From Paraconiothyrium sp. Pb-2020 (taxonomy: Eukaryota > Ascomycota > Dothideomycetes > Pleosporales > Didymosphaeriaceae), in contig JAJUBI010000002.1 of NCBI GenBank assembly GCA_022419385.1, forward strand, positions 2,480,001 to 2,544,000: a stretch of DNA of 64,000 nt, written 5' to 3'. The notes beneath the pieces were generated by a model that saw only the letters and a program-made list of their open reading frames with translations, did no database searches and was not told the DNA's origin. This document shows, in pieces, positions 51,558-63,819 of this stretch; position 1 is the stretch's first letter, and the number at the start of each line of letters is the position of its first letter. Position numbers and translations under genes: made by a program.

Positions 51558-54185
51558 ATGCGTCTGATCCAGCGCCTGCCATGCGGCACCTACGAGCTGA
51601 CCAACTTCGACCATGACGATCCGCCCCCGTACGCCATCCTTTCGCATACCTGGGAGGAAGGTCAAGAAGTCTCATATCAGGAGCTCATTGCTGGTGCAGG
51701 CAGAGACAAGGCGGGGTTTGAGAAAATCCGTTTCTGCGGTGAACGAGCAGCAGCAGACAAGCTGCAGTATTTCTGGGTCGATACCTGCTGCATCGACAAA
51801 ACAAACATCGGCGAGTTAGATACGGCGATTAACTACATGTTTAGATGGTACCAGCGCTCATCTAAGTGCTATGTGTACCTGTCGGACATTTCGGTGGGCG
51901 ACCACGACCCCGCGGCCTTTCCAATAACATGGGCAGACGCCTTTCACCGCAGCCGATGGTTCACACGCGGATGGACGTTACAAGAGCTCATGGCACCAGG
52001 CAGTGTTGAATTCTTTTCTAGGGAGGGCAAGCGTCTGGGCAGCAAGATAACCCTAGAACGCCAAATACACGACATCACTAGAATACCTATCAGCGCTTTG
52101 AGAGGGCAAGACCTCGCCGAGTTCAGCGTTGAGGAGCGTATGAGCTGGGCGGCTTTGCGCGTGACAACTGTAAAGGAAGACCAAGCGTACTGTTTGCTCG
52201 GCATCTTTGGGGTGTTGCTGCCAGTGATACGTGGGGAAGGAAAAGAGCACGCAATGAGGCGGCTCAGAAAGGAGATTCGGGAACAGCAAGAAGAATTGCA
52301 AACTGAGCAGACAAATAGCGGCAGCCACAACAGGCGTAAGTAGGCACTAATAGCTATGCGTGGCTATGGATAGCTAATGACTCTTTTGCAGAACGACTCC
52401 GAACAACTCGCCCCTCATATACGATCCCTTTTCCCCGCGACCCCGACTTTGTTGATCGCGGCACGCTGCTCGACGAGCTGAAAGAGAAATGCTCTGCGCC
52501 AGCGTCCCGGGTGGCGCTGGTTGGTGTTGGAGGTGTGGGGTAGGTTTTCTCACACTTCCTTGGGTCGGCAGTCGCACCTCGTCTAACAAGGGAACAGCAA
52601 GTCGCAGCTTGCCATAGAGCACTGCTACCGCACGCATGAGGCATCGCCAGGGATGTGGGTACTGTGGGCGCATGCCAGCAGCACCGCCCGGCTCGAGCAG
52701 AGCTTCCACGACATTTCCGACCGTGTTAAGATCGAAGGGCGACGAGATCCACAGGTCAACATCTTTAAGCTGATGCACGACTGGTTGTGCGACATCGACG
52801 AGCGGTGGCTGCTCGTGTTAGACAATGTCGACGATGCCGGTTTTCTGTTTGACGCCCAAGCTACTACTTCGAAGATAGCAGCCAAACCGTTGCACGAATA
52901 TCTTCCCTACTGCGCACACGGATGTGTTATTGTTACAACGCGGAATAAAGAAGCCGCTCTGCAGCTAGTAGAACAGCGCGACGTTATCGCGCTCGATCCG
53001 ATGAGTGAGCTGCAGGCGCGGACTCTACTCGCAAAGAAGCTTGGAGTGCAAGCGGCTAGCGGTAACGCCGCCGAGCTTACCGAACTCGCTACAGTACTTG
53101 AGCACATGCCGCTTGCCTTAGTTCAAGCTGCTGCATATGTTTCGCAGAGAGCGCCACTATGCTCGGTAGCACAGTACCTAGATCAGTTCAGGAAGAGTGA
53201 GCGCAAGCGGACAAGCCTTCTCAGCTACGACAAAAACCACCTGCGGCGCGATCGGGAGGCGAAGAACTCGATCATCACGACGTGGCAGATCTCGTTCGAG
53301 TATATACAGCAGATACGGCCGTCGGCAGCAGATCTGCTATCGCTGATGAGCTTCTTCGACCGCCAGGGGATACCCAGGAATGTACTACAGACGCAAGTCG
53401 AGAATCAAGAGGACAAAATCAGTCGCAAAATCTATGAGGCTAAGGCAGGTCGCAATGGGCACGATGAGAGGGTGCAGTTTGAGTGCAATGATGGCGACGT
53501 TGAGGAGCAGCTTGGCGAATCTGAGATCGACGTAGAAGATCAACTTAGGAACGACTCTGCGGATGACTCTGAGGACGACGACTCCGAGAATAACGACTCT
53601 AAGGACGATGCATTTTCTGAAGACGCTACAGTCCTGCGCAACTTCTGCTTCATTTCTGTTAGCACTGACGCTACAACCTTTGGGATGCACGCGCTAGTGC
53701 AGCTATCGATGCGTACGTGGCTTACGGCGAACGGAAAATTAGAACGCTACAAAGAGCAATTCATCAACAACATTTGCGAGGCATTCCCCACAGGAATGTA
53801 CGAGAATTGGACAGCGTGTCAGGCGCTGTTCGCGCACGCTAAGGCGGCGACTGTCCACAAGCCAAAAGCGGCATCGTCCCTAGTGCAGTGGGCCACGTTG
53901 CTATATCGCGCAGCATGGTATGCAGAGGGCAAAGGAAGCGTAGGCGAAGCAGAGACACTAGCAATACAGTCATTAAAGGTACGAAAGATGGTTTTGGGGC
54001 AAGAGCATGAGGACACTATATGGAGTATGGCGATGGTAGCGGATGCCTACTCACTTGGGGGACGGTGGGACGAAGCAGAGAAACTAAGAGCGAAGGTGAT
54101 AGAGATTCGTAAGACAAAGCTCAGAGCAGACCATCCAGATACGCTGACCAGCATGGCCAACCTTGCGTTAACATACTGGAACTAA
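51558..54185 (+). CDS. HET-NB-ARC-TPR NOD-like receptor with acidic insert
   Basis: Exons 51,558-52,335, 52,392-52,539 and 52,598-54,185, introns 56 and 58 nt, 837 residues in frame. HET domain about 20-170 (AILSHTW, YFWVDTCCIDK, SRWFTRGWTLQELMAP). NB-ARC opens with PFPRDPDFVDRGTLL. The second splice completes the P-loop GVGGVGKSQLA near 304, and Walker B is LLVLDNVDD. Between the NB-ARC and TPR parts (53,490-53,630) lies an Asp/Glu/Ser-rich stretch of about 45 residues. TPR-like units begin near 53,870. The frame ends at TAA (54,183-54,185) in a Gln position of a repeat. Predicted cell-death receptor; ligand unknown. Confidence 0.85.
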
Positions 54186-55800
54186 GGCTAATAGGAGGAG
54201 GCCGAGAAGCTAGAGGTGCAGGTGATAGAGACAAGCAAGACAAAGCTCAGAGCAGACCATCTAGATACGCTGACTAGCATAGCCAACCTCGCGTCGACAT
54301 ACAGAAACTAAGGCCGATAGGAGGAAGTAGAGAAGCTAGACGTGTAGGTAATAGAGACTTACAAGACAAAGCTCAGGGTAGACTATCTAGACACGCTAAC
54401 CAGCATAGCCAACCTTACGTTAACATACTGGAACCAAGGCTGATAGGAGGAAGCAGAGGAGCTAGAAGTATAAGTAATAGAGACTTGCAAGACAAAGCTT
54501 AAAGTAGACTATCCTTCTACGCTAACTAGTATAGCTAACCTTACATCAACATACAGAGACCAAGGCCAATAGAAGGAAGCAAAGGAGCTAGAGGTGTAGG
54601 TAATAGAGACTTATAAGATAAAGCTTAGAGCAGACTATTCTTCTACGCTAACCAGCATAGCTAACCTTATATCAATATACTGGAACCAAGGCCGATAGGA
54701 GGAGGCCAAGAAGCTAGAGGTGCAGGTAATAGAGATAAGTAAGATAAAGCTTAGAGTAGACTATCTAGACACGCTAACTAGCATAGCCAACCTTGTGTTA
54801 ACATACAGAAACCAAGGCTAATAAGAGGAAGTAGAGGAGCTAGACATGTAGGTAATAGAGACTTATAAGATAAAGCTTAGAGCAGACCATCCAGATACAC
54901 TAACTAGTATAGCCAACCTTACGTCGACATATAGAGACCAAGGCCGATAGGAGGAAGTAGAGAAGCTAGAGGTGTAGGTAATAGAGACTTGCAAGACAAA
55001 GCTTAGAGCAGACTATCCTTCTACACTAACTAGTATGTATAACCTTACATCGACATACAGAAACCAAGGCTAATAGGAGGAAGTAGAGGAGCTAGAGGTG
55101 TAGGTAATAGAGACTCATAAGACAAAGCTTAGAGTAGACTATTTAGATATGCTGACTAGCATAGCCAACCTCGCGTCGACATACTGGAACTAAGGCTGAT
55201 AGGAGGAAGCAGAGGAGCTAGAGGTGCAGGTAATAGAGACTTATAAGATAAAGCTTAGAGTAGACTATTCTTCTACGCTAACTAGTATAGCTAACCTTAT
55301 GTTAACATACAGAGACTAAGGCCGATAGGAGGAAGTAGAGGAGCTAGAGGTATAGGTAATAGAAACTTATAAGACAAAGCTCAGAGCAGACTATCCTTTT
55401 ATACTAACTAGCATAGCTAACCTTACGTTAATATACTAGAACTAAGGCCGATAGGAAGAGGCCGAGAAGCTAGAGGTGCAGGTAATAGAGATAAGTAAGA
55501 CAAAGCTTAGAGTAAACTATCTAGACACGCTGACCAGCATAGCTAACCTTACATTAATATACAGAAACTAAGGCTGATAGGAGGAAGTAGAGGAGCTAGA
55601 GGTGCAGGTAATAGAGACTTATAAGATGAAGCTTAGAGCAGACTATTCTTCTATACTAACTAGTATAGCTAACCTCGCGTTAACATACAGAGACTAAGGC
55701 CGATAGGAGGAAGCAGAGGAGCTAGAGGTGCAGGTAATAGAGACTTACAAGATAAAGCTTAGAGCAGACCATCCTTCCACACTAACTAGTATGCACAACC
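54110..55800 (+). repeat. TPR array of about 13 units, stop-interrupted
   Basis: 126-bp units in constant phase carrying the LEVQVIET-x-K-x-KL-x-x-DHP-x-TLTSIANL consensus, the same TPR family as in the receptor at 975-3,131. Stops TAA (in YWN/YRN-Q-G) and TAG (in GR-Q-EE) replace Gln codons in nearly every unit. No frameshift is visible over about 1.5 kb. Confidence 0.85.
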
Positions 55801-55994
55801 TAGCTTTCACATGGAAGTCACTCAGCCGGAGTGCAGAAGCTATAAAATTAATGCGGCAGTGTGTGCAGCAGCGGGAAGAAGTGCTCAAAGCTAGTCATCC
55901 TGACTCTATGTCTTCCCTGTTGGTCCTGAACCAATGGGAAGAAGAACATGCAGACGTTGAGTTATCCGACAACTTCGAGGACATGCGCTTGTAA
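55728..55994 (+). pseudogene. Intact C-terminal end of the third HET receptor
   Basis: After the damaged array the frame reopens: a last good TPR (ADHPSTLTSMHNLA) and a unique tail ending NFEDMRL at 55,994. It is in frame with the receptor upstream. It has no start of its own and is probably not expressed separately. Confidence 0.7.
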
Positions 55995-57420
55995 GTACCT
56001 ATAGCTATAGATCATGTGAGTAAAAGCTGTGTCAACAATTACAGGCCGTGATAACAAAGTCTGATTTCGAGCTTGTCTGGCGCATACGGGTCGTCCATAG
56101 TCTTAGTCGGTGGTGCCAAGCTTTCACTATAAATAGTCTTCGCCAGGCACGTGGTCCTTGTTCCGGCACGCAGGGCTGGCAGCTCGAGAAGGTTCGATCA
56201 TCGCTCGCTTAGTAGGATAAGGTAACCGTTTGTGGACTAATTTACTCGCGTAGCAGGTCTATGAACGTCGTAATATATAAAGTGCCCGATTGGCTCCTTC
56301 AGGTCCGAAGTACCGACCAGGGGTGGCGATCCGCATAAGTTGCGCACCAGCTGCAGCCTTATCGCCGGGATCGACCTTGTATACAGAAACTAGGTTCTTA
56401 GGACAGTAGAGAGAGGGTCTAGCTATTGAAGAACCCACAGTTACACGATGTTGGCCCCATAGCTCATTGTGATTGATCTCGCCTAAGAAGGTATGCCTTT
56501 TTTGCAAAGGGCGGAAGGTATCTCAACAATTGTAATTTTATAACAGCTTGGATCCGATCGGTATAGAAGATATTGAAATCCTTTATTATAGAGTCTCGCC
56601 CTCGGGTAATCAAGATAGTAGGCTTTATTAGGCCCTAAAGTCGATGTACCGAGAAATTGTTTCGGTACGATGGGTGTTTCGTAAGAGATGGACGTACGTT
56701 AGGATCTTAGCTGTACGAAAGACATAAGGTGAAGCCCCTAAGCGCTGAGAATCTATCTATCACAACAGTAAGTCGTCAGGAGCCCTGTGGGTACTACTAC
56801 GCGCAGGTTCATGGAAGATCGCCACCCTTGTCGGAGATATCGGAGTTTTCGAGTTCCTTAACAGGCTAGCTAGGATCGCTGCATAAGCTGTACGTAATTG
56901 AGCCCGAGTAATTTATACATGTCAGCGGATAAGCTAAGCTTCTGCTGACTATTCGCTTGCGGTCTCTAGAGAAACCACTCTCGAAATCTCAAAATGCGCG
57001 CTAACCGTTAACCTCTCTTGTCCGTAGTTTAATGTAAAGCGTGTATCGCATCCTGTGCCCTTGGTCTCTTTTGCTGCCTTGACAAGAGGATCTTGTTTCG
57101 CAGTCCGTTGGTCTGCGTTGAGCCTTGGTGCAGCTGCGCCTTTTCAGCCTTGCCAGCGCCTCGTTCTAGGCTGCACTCTCCGCTATCCAAGATGCAGCTC
57201 ATCCATCACGCGTTACCAACCTCCTACACGACCGATGTCTGCACGATACCTATGCGCCACTTAAATCTATTACTGCCCTCAAATTGCCGCATCTCAAACC
57301 ATGGTGATCTGCTGATCGAGCTAGCACACTTGGTCGGTCCTTCCAGCCTAGTCCATACAAGGCTTGCCAACCTTCCGCTGCCACTTCCGTCTACGAGCCC
57401 CACCTACGTTGTGCGACGCG
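55995..57420. other. 1.4-kb region without recognised gene
   Basis: Composition is mixed and frames are short. A minus-strand frame (56,259-56,507) has no family I recognise. Part of it may be a decayed transposable element. The last 300 bp are the promoter and 5' leader of the HET-NACHT gene. Confidence 0.45.
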
Positions 57421-60326
57421 ATGCGACTTCTGAAATACACACCTAATGGTGGTATCGGTTTGACCGAAAACTGGATCGGTGATGAGAAGGTCCCTCCGTA
57501 TGCAATCCTCTCGCATACGTGGCAGGATGGGCACGAGGTGACCTTCGACGACGTAACAAAAGGCAACGGAAAGGGTAAGGCTGGCTATGACAAGATTCTG
57601 TTCTGCGCACGACAAGCTCAGCGCGACGGCTTAGATTATTGCTGGGTGGACACATGCTGCATCGACAAATCCAGCAGTGCAGAGCTTTCGGAAGCGATCA
57701 ACTCTATGTTCCGCTGGTACCAGAACGCGAAGAAATGCTACGCTTACCTCTCTGATGTTCTCTATACTCCAGTTGGTGACGAAGTATTGTCGAGGAGATG
57801 GGAGCCAGCTTTCCGACAGAGCAGATGGTTTACCCGGGGCTGGACACTTCAGGAACTGGTCGCCCCAAGATCAGTCGAGTTCTTCTCTAAGGAAGAAGAG
57901 CTACTTGGAAATAAAGAAACGCTCGCACAATTGCTGTATGAGATTACAGGAATACCTGTCGAGGTGCTTCAAGGAGAATCGCTATTCGACCGCACCGTGA
58001 CTGAGCGATTCTTGTGGGCAGAAAAGCGGCAGACAACGCGTGCAGAAGACGTGTCATATTGTCTGTTAGGCATATTCGATATACAGATGCCGCTGCTCTA
58101 TGGGGAAGGACGCCAGAAGGCAATGAAACGGCTGCAGAAGGAGATTCAAGAGGCATCGGTGGATCAGCCGGTTGCACTAGCTCAAAAGGGTCAAAGCGGC
58201 AGCCAACGCGAAGACGAAAAAGCAGATAAGATACGCAAGTGGCTATCTGCGCCAGACCCATCCACGAACTACAGCAAGGCGCTTGAGCAACGCCAAGACG
58301 ACACAGGACTCTGGTTCCTAGAGAGCGACCAGTATGCCAATTGGAAGACGAGTGCTTCATCGCTCCTTTGGCTGCACGGCATTCCAGGATGCGGCAAAAC
58401 CATCCTCACCTCGACCATTCTTCAGGGCGTCTTTCAACACTGCGACGGCAACCCTAGCAAGAGCATTGCATACTTCTTCTTTGACTTCAACGACGTACGG
58501 AAGCAGAGCGCGGAGCTGATGGTGCGCTCTTTGATCTCGCAGTTTCTGCAGCAGTGCGTTATAGTCCCGACGAGCCTCGGAACATTGTTCTCCTCATGTG
58601 AAAACGGGCAGCGACATCCCTCGCTGCATGCGCTTTTGGAAGTGCTGCAACAGATTATGCAGGAGTGCATACACGTGTACATCGTTCTTGATGCTCTCGA
58701 TGAGTGTGCCGAGCGGGCGGAACTGATGGACATCCTCGAGATGATGTCTGCATGGCAGCTTCAGAACTCGCACATACTCCTGGCCAGCCGCCGAGAACGA
58801 GACATTGAGAGTTCGTTGGAGACATTCATACACCAGCAGAACTTTGTGGACCTGCAAAGCGAGCTAGTAGACAAAGACATACAGAAATACGTACAGCAAC
58901 GACTGTCCGACGACAAACAGTTGAGTAGGTGGGGAAAAGACCCTGCTCTTGGGCAGGACATCGAGGCTGCTCTTATGAAAGGAGCGCAAGGAATGTATAC
59001 ATAACGTCGTCCTTTCGCCTGAACACATGAAATTGATGCCACTACAGGTTTCGATGGGCTGTTTGCCAGCTAGACGCCCTGGGGGGGTGTCGCACGCGCG
59101 CATCACTACGAAGATCACTTGCAGCGCTTCCTCCGACGCTGGACAAGACGTATGATCGCATTCTTTCGGCAATCAGCGACATCGATGCTCGGTACGCCGT
59201 CCCTATTCTGCAGTGGCTGACATTCTCCGCTCGACCGCTCTCGGTGGATGAGGTGGCCGAGATTGTAGGCATCGATTTGGAGGGCGAAGCCAGATTCGAT
59301 CGCGATGAGGTTCTAGAAGATCCGTTGGATGTGTTGAACATTTGCTCCAGTCTTGTCACCATGACCGTAACCACTAAAGAGGAAGATGGAAGGCCAGGAC
59401 GACTAAGACAAGTCGTAGCGCTTGCGCACTACTCTGTCAAAGAGTATCTTGTATCAGACAGGATCGGAAAAGGCTTTGCAGCACGCTACAGCATGCAAGC
59501 TGCCATGTGCCACGATGCTATAGCGAGGAGCTGCCTTGGGTACCTCCTCCAGTTTCGGGGAGTCGAGATGCTTAATCAGGATAATGTGAAAGAGTTCAGG
59601 CTGGCAGACTACTCGGCCAGATTCTGGATAAATCATGCTCAAGCTACGGACGAATACACGGAAAGTTATATTCAAGAGGCAGTAGCTCTGCTTTTGGTGG
59701 AAAAAGATCCTTATCTGAATTGGCTTCGAATCTATAATCCAGATGAACCATGGGGTGGATCGGATTTCAATAAGAGCGTTTCGTCATTTCCACCCCCATT
59801 GTATTACGCAAGCCTGGTTGGCATAAAAAGGATGGTTAAGCTGCTGCTCGAGGCGCGCGCCGAGGTCAACGCGCAGGGTGGAGAGTACGGCAACGCACTC
59901 CAGGCGGCTTCATCTAGAGGCCACGAGGCAATCGTGAAGCTGCTGCTCAAGGAGGGCGCCGAGGTCAACGCGCAGGGTGGACGCTACGGCAACGCACTCC
60001 AGGCGGCTTCAGGAGAAGGCCACGAGGCGATCGTGAAGCTGCTGCTCAAGGAGGGCGCCGAGGTCAACGCGCAGGGTGGAGAGTACGGCAACGCACTCCA
60101 GGCGGCTTCAGGAGAAGGCCACGAGGCGATCGTGAAGCTGCTGCTCAAGGAGGGCGCCGAGGTCAACGCGCAGGGTGGAGAGTACGGCAACGCACTCTAT
60201 GCGGCTTCAAAAGGAGGCCACGAGGCGATTGCGGAGCTGCTGCTCGAGAAGGGCGCCGACGTCAACGCGCAGGGTGGACGCTACGGCAGCGCACTCCAGG
60301 CGGCTACAGAAGCAGGCCACGAATAG
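57421..60326 (+). CDS. HET-NACHT-ankyrin NOD-like receptor
   Basis: Exons 57,421-58,994 and 59,048-60,326 around a 53-nt intron (GTATAC...CTACAG) give 950 residues in frame; the join restores QGM-FRWAVCQLDAL, a hallmark of fungal NACHT receptors. HET domain about 24-175 (AILSHTW, WVDTCCIDK, SRWFTRGWTLQELVAP). NACHT P-loop GIPGCGKT near 320-327, Walker B IVLDALDEC. Winged-helix-like region about 560-720. Ankyrin repeats from about 800. The gene ends at TAG inside an ankyrin repeat (GHE-stop), so the array may be truncated. It is distinct from the NB-ARC receptors in nucleotide-binding domain and repeat type. Predicted cell-death receptor. Confidence 0.87.
59830..60322 (+). repeat. Ankyrin repeat array of about five 99-bp units
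   Basis: 33-residue units with the core IVKLLLKEGAEVNAQGG and YGNALQAAS-x-x-GHEA. Units two to four are almost identical at DNA level, showing recent amplification or gene conversion. Such hypervariable high-identity repeats are known in fungal receptors under selection. Confidence 0.9.
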
Positions 60327-61268
60327 GTGCTCAAGATGGCAATTTGATCAGAACGGGATACTAAGTCGGGTAGAGCAGGTCTGTGCACAGGAACTACAAT
60401 ACGTGAGCAAAGCGAGAAGTTCATTCAGTACTCATTAGTAATCAACACAGCTTTCTTTACAAGAGCTCGCTTAAGCACACGCCAAGAGACCTGTAGATCA
60501 CCTTCAACGGATAAACTCGGACTATACATGTACACGCGCTAAATGTTACTATAAGTTTAATATAGCTTCTTTACTAGGAGCTGTATCTTACAAGACTTCC
60601 GATATTCTAAGAAATATTCGTAGTGATAGCTAAGCAGGGGTTAGAAGTAGAAATAATATTTGAGACTGCACCTAGGATAATCAATAGTATACTTAAACAT
60701 GCTGTAATTTTTACTTTATAGATCTATTATAGAGGTAGAAATGAGCAGGGAAGATGATCAAACCAAGGATAATTAAATACAGCCACGTCGCAGAAAGGTG
60801 TGATTTTCGACGCTCGATTCATCTCGACGTACGGTGTTTTTCGACCAATAGTGATGGACGTTAGATGTCTTGAAGCATTTTACAAGCAGGGGGTGAGACC
60901 GCGGAACCAGTAGAACACGTGCCAGCATCTTGTGCCCGGACAAGGTAGTAACCAAAATAGTCCCTATCAAATCGAGTACTCCCATTATCCTTGCATTATT
61001 TGTATGGGCCCATGAAAGGATAATTTTCCTTACAAATCGACCGCCCTCTTACGATCTTGATAGAAAGGCTTATAGCAATGATTTGGGTAATAGGGTCCGT
61101 CAGGAAGCGGATACGAGGTGGCGAATTCGTAGTTTGATTCCTCTTGAGGTATATCTAGCTCTTCAGATTTGTCATCAATATTGGTTTGAGACCTCTTTAG
61201 GCCATTCTTTGCTTTGGGGTATCCAAGCACTTAGTTTTTTTTATCTTGGGGCTAGATATATAGGCAAG
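60327..61268. other. Intergenic region, AT-rich in its first half
   Basis: About 940 bp between the receptor and the ferric reductase 3' end. A plus-strand frame (60,930-61,295) overlaps the last reductase exon antisense and is not supported. Otherwise I see nothing. Confidence 0.5.
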
Positions 61269-63091
61269 CTATTCTATACCTCGGCACATAACTGACATGC
61301 TTCTCCTTTCCCTTGCTCCTTGATCCGTAGGCGAGCCTGTGCTGAATGGTACAAAATCCGATATTATCAGTCTCACATTTTTCTTCATAACTTCTGAAAC
61401 TTTGGCGCGTACAGCATCAGTAATTGTCGCGTTAGCACACACTGCATATGCTTAGACTACTTCTCGAACATGTAGATTTCTTACCTGCTATAGCTATGCT
61501 CCCTTTACGGGCTTTGATGATATCTCCAACAATTGCAGGATAGTCAGGATGTCCCTCAATCAAAACCATCCTTCTCCCATTTCTTTGTCCTTTCGTATCG
61601 AAATCTCTCGGAATCTTTCGAAAATAGACGTATATGTCAAGCACCTCGAGCATGTAAGTCTTTTATAAACATTTACAGAATAAACTCACGTTGTTTCCAG
61701 ACAGGACAGGCCGTTCTCCAGGATATTCTCTTGTTTTTCTAGCGTCCATCTTTTGAGAGTCTAGGTAGCGTTGATCCTTTGTAAAGACCTTTAACTCTCC
61801 ACTCTCTTGCGCATGTGTGCGTTCCTTGTCTCTCTTCAAAAGCTCATCCATGGATTTCCGAGCAGGGTGCGTCTCAGACCATTCTTCAACAGACCAAATG
61901 AAGACCACGTCACGAATCTTAGTGTTGAAGTCATCTTGCCTCTCAACCAAGTCTCTGAGGTAGGCAAGGTGTCCTGTGATTCCCATATCGCTGGCAATCA
62001 TGACCACAGTACCGAATTCACGCAAGTTAATCGTACAGCCATAGGGTCCTTCTACCCATGCATTGCAATACTGGTATCCTTCTAAACGACGGCGTAACTT
62101 TTTTGTGAATCCTTGTTGTGGCCAGACGTGTAGCTCGATACTTTTAGACAGTATTGGCGAGGCTACCATGAAAGGGTGTCTTTGAAACCGTGAGAGCGTC
62201 CCAACTCTGGCTATGGTTAAATACACATACTGACCAGGGCGCACTTTCCAGGGTCGAGCGGGGGTTATCTGCAACTTTAGAGCCGCCCCTGATGACTCTA
62301 TGACTGCCGTGGTTCTCTTGCCCCACGTAATATTTCGATACAGTAACACACCATATCGGTAGAATAGACTCAGGCTCCACAAGCCAGTGGTGAGGAAAAG
62401 ATTGAGACGTGCTTTCCAGTCATCTCTAGATATATGGAACCAAAGAACAATTGCTACTCCTGCCGATGCAGCGACGTGAACCAGACGGAACAACTCGTGA
62501 GCACGTCTCCGAAACTGCTTGATGGACGTCAGTGCGATCATCAGCACGCTTGATAGAGCCTTATCAGTTAGCAGGATCTGTCTTTGGAGCATAGACGCTT
62601 ACAGACACGCCGGTGATAGCTTTAACGTTCCATAATAACCCGCTGCTATATGCCGCTAGACACGGGTGCAGGATGCCTTGCATAAGGACTAAGGAAGCTA
62701 TAGCAACGTGAATCTTTGTATAAGTGCGAAGCGAGATGCGGAAGCTGTTCGCTACAATATCTGCGCTTGGCAGTAAGAGCGCTAGGTTAGTAGAAAGCAT
62801 CGATGCAGTCCGCGAATTCAAGTCGTTAATAGAATGAGTCTTCCAGCTAATACAGATAACGTTAGCCGAAAGCAACGCTAGGTATAAGGCGATATCCCCG
62901 ATTGTGGCGCGTAGCCGCAACCTTCTGAGTAGCTTTATTTCCGTGTATTGTAGGTACTTCAGAATGACGTAGGTAGACCAAGTGGTCAAGAAACGAGAGA
63001 TACAGTAGCTGAGCCATCGTAGCGCAAGCAGGGTAGCCAGAGCATACGAGGCAACGGAGTACCACAATGTGAAACTAGACTTATCAAGCAT
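61269..63091 (-). CDS. Ferric reductase-like transmembrane oxidoreductase
   Basis: Exons 62,603-63,091, 61,690-62,559, 61,485-61,644 and 61,269-61,441, introns 43, 45 and 43 nt, 563 residues in frame. The N-terminal half has several membrane helices with His residues suited to haem (TYTKIHVAI, RAHELFRLVHVA). The FAD-binding domain includes RHPFMVAS; the NAD-binding domain has VVMIASDMGITGHLAYLRDL and the final GSIAIAVCANATI. The protein passes electrons from NADPH to extracellular metals, usually in iron uptake. It is shorter than many FRE proteins because it lacks a long N-terminal exodomain. Three splices restore conserved segments, so the model is robust. Confidence 0.87.
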
Positions 63092-63182
63092 CTCTTTGTC
63101 GGAGCCTAGTAGTGGCTTACAGTGGCCTTTATATGGGTCCGTGCGGTAAGATGGTGGGTATTTAAAGGCTGCGTCTTCTGCA

Positions 63183-63633
63183 ATGAATCCTCACATTATG
63201 GCTTCGGGAAAATCGCAGCGCGTGCACGTAGAGTCATTTCGCAAGCGCCGCATTAATTACATCCGTCGTGGAAATGAGTTGCATGACCGGTACAAAGGTG
63301 TGAAAGTATTCGTCTGCATCCAGAGAAACGGCCAATGCTATGTCTATAATTCTAATCCAAGCGACCCAACATGGCCTCCATCCAACAACGAGCTTGTAAG
63401 AGTTTTATTCCTTATTAATATAAGCTCAACTGCTGATAAGAGACCAGAAGACAATGTATCCTGTCCCTGATATAAAGACGCCTCATGAATTCAGGGGCTC
63501 GGACCGCCTCCAACCGAATGCATGCAAACAACCGAGCATCCCCCTGCCCCTTCCACCCATCCCCGAGTGCTGTCTGACAGAAGTTTTCCCAAAACTATCC
63601 CCAGAGACGTGCGGTCCCTCTTCACGTGCTTAG
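63183..63633 (+). CDS. Short MADS-box-like protein
   Basis: Exons 63,183-63,395 and 63,448-63,633 (52-nt intron, GTAAGA...CCAG), 132 residues. The N-terminal 70 residues have the SRF/MADS pattern: basic start, FRKRRINYIRRGNEL, then VKVFVCIQRNGQCYVYNS. The rest is Pro-rich (PLPLPPIPECC). It lacks a large transactivation part. Such short MADS-like proteins are frequent in fungi and of unknown role. Divergent from the ferric reductase, starts 91 bp apart, so the promoter is shared. Confidence 0.62.
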
Positions 63634-63819
63634 GTCTCCCTTCGGGACTAAAGCACCGAAGCTGCTTGAAGTTCCCGCTTATGCAGGACATTACCCAAAC
63701 ATAAAAAGTGGTGGACTAAAATTTCGAACGTCGGCCCAGAAAAGAGGAAGCTTCGGGAGAAATCTTTTGTGTAGCTGTCCTCAAAAATACATGTTGCTGT
63801 ATACCCAGCACATATATAA

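Noticed and set aside
56259..56507. 82-residue minus-strand frame
   Set aside because: Could be a decayed mobile-element fragment, but I recognise no reverse transcriptase, integrase or transposase motif.
59984..60190. Minus-strand repeat protein over the ankyrin array
   Set aside because: Shadow of the near-identical ankyrin units.
60930..61295. 121-residue hydrophobic plus-strand frame
   Set aside because: Overlaps the last ferric reductase exon antisense and starts without ATG.
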